Shown: positions 4,878-5,175 of the stretch, piece after piece
Layout of the letters: each line of letters opens with the position of its first letter
Position numbering within the stretch: the first letter of the stretch is position 1
NCBI GenBank assembly: GCA_011777135.1
Contig: JAABVY010000072.1
Location: 1-5,175 of the forward strand
Length of the DNA stretch: 5,175 nt
Direction of reading: 5' to 3'
DNA from: Candidatus Zixiibacteriota bacterium
GTDB lineage: Bacteria; Zixibacteria; MSB-5A5; JAABVY01
The notes under the pieces: model-generated
The model's database searches: none
What the model was told of the DNA's origin: nothing
Seen by the model: the letters and a program-made list of their open reading frames with translations, nothing else
Made by a program: the position numbers and the translations under genes

Positions 4878-5175
4878 ATGAAAACATTGTTTATCGGCGA
4901 AATCGTGGGCAAGAAGGGACTGGACACCGTCACCAGAATACTGCCCGAGTTGATCAAAGAAGAAGAGCTTGATTTCGTTATTGCCAACGCCAATAAAATC
5001 GACAAGGGATTTTCGATTGTGGCGGAGCAGGCGGATGAGCTTCATGCCGCCGGTGTTGATGTTATCACGCTGGGTGACAACTGCTTCAAGAAAAAAGCCA
5101 CAGTTGATTTCCTGGAGACCGCCGATGCAGTTCTACGTCCCATAAATTCATTTTACGGCAATCCCGGGAAGGGCT
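4878..5175 (+). CDS. YmdB/TIGR00282-type metallophosphoesterase homologue with altered metal ligands, 3' end missing
   Basis: Ninety-nine codons are present, and the gene continues past the window; the family is about 260-270 residues. The N-terminus MKTLFIGEIVGKKG, the block AAGVDVITLGDN and the end RPINSFYGNPGKG align without gaps to Bacillus subtilis YmdB as I recall it, a di-metal phosphodiesterase acting on 2',3'-cyclic nucleotides. All five N-terminal metal ligands differ: Asp8 is Glu8, Glu39 is Asn39, Asn40 is Lys40, Asn67 is Asp67, His68 is Asn68. Glu8 and Asp67 could still bind metal, but Lys40 and the loss of His68 argue against a normal di-metal centre. The three C-terminal histidines lie beyond the window. 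AGGAAG (4862-4867), 10 nt before the ATG, sets the start. The frame is open and codon use looks normal, so this is not an obvious pseudogene. Family assignment is firm; loss of activity is inference. Confidence 0.82.
   Translation, partial: MKTLFIGEIVGKKGLDTVTRILPELIKEEELDFVIANANKIDKGFSIVAEQADELHAAGVDVITLGDNCFKKKATVDFLETADAVLRPINSFYGNPGKG

Overview
The window reads as bacterial chromosome from a Gram-negative, probably uncultured lineage. The evidence is two proteins with export signals, good Shine-Dalgarno sites, one sigma70-like promoter with a perfect TATAAT, and a GCGAGGAGCGAAGCGACG-type dispersed palindrome of the sort often seen in environmental genomes (for example FCB-group, deltaproteobacterial or Chloroflexi bins). 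The exact phylum is a guess. There is no phage, transposase, CRISPR, tRNA or rRNA.

Layout. Positions 17-981 (minus strand) hold three tandem small heavy-metal-associated (HMA/MerP/CopZ-fold) genes, transcribed leftward and ending at a clear intrinsic terminator. The first is membrane-anchored with CNHC, the second is cytosolic with CPEC, and the third is a paralogue of the second that has lost both cysteines. A 313-bp divergent intergenic region follows. Positions 1295-3436 (plus) encode an oligopeptidase B (S9A, PtrB-like) with full catalytic and specificity residues but with an N-terminal lipoprotein-type signal. The 3437-3759 interval holds an intrinsic terminator, a 96-bp inverted-repeat element made of two unlike halves, and a second copy of the terminator's right half. 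Positions 3760-4743 (plus) encode a secreted alpha/beta hydrolase resembling S33 prolyl aminopeptidases. At 4822-4849 there is a promoter, followed at 4878 by the start of a YmdB/TIGR00282-type metallophosphoesterase homologue that runs off the window and has changed all five metal ligands visible here.

How the genes might work together. The two hydrolases could form an extracytoplasmic peptide-degrading pair, with OpB cutting after basic residues and the S33-like enzyme trimming. They have separate transcription signals, so the link is only contextual. The HMA trio looks like a metal-relay or buffering cassette without its P-type ATPase in view. The most unusual observations are two intact genes of metal-binding families (HMA at 64-291, YmdB-like at 4878-5175) whose canonical metal ligands are replaced while the fold is kept.
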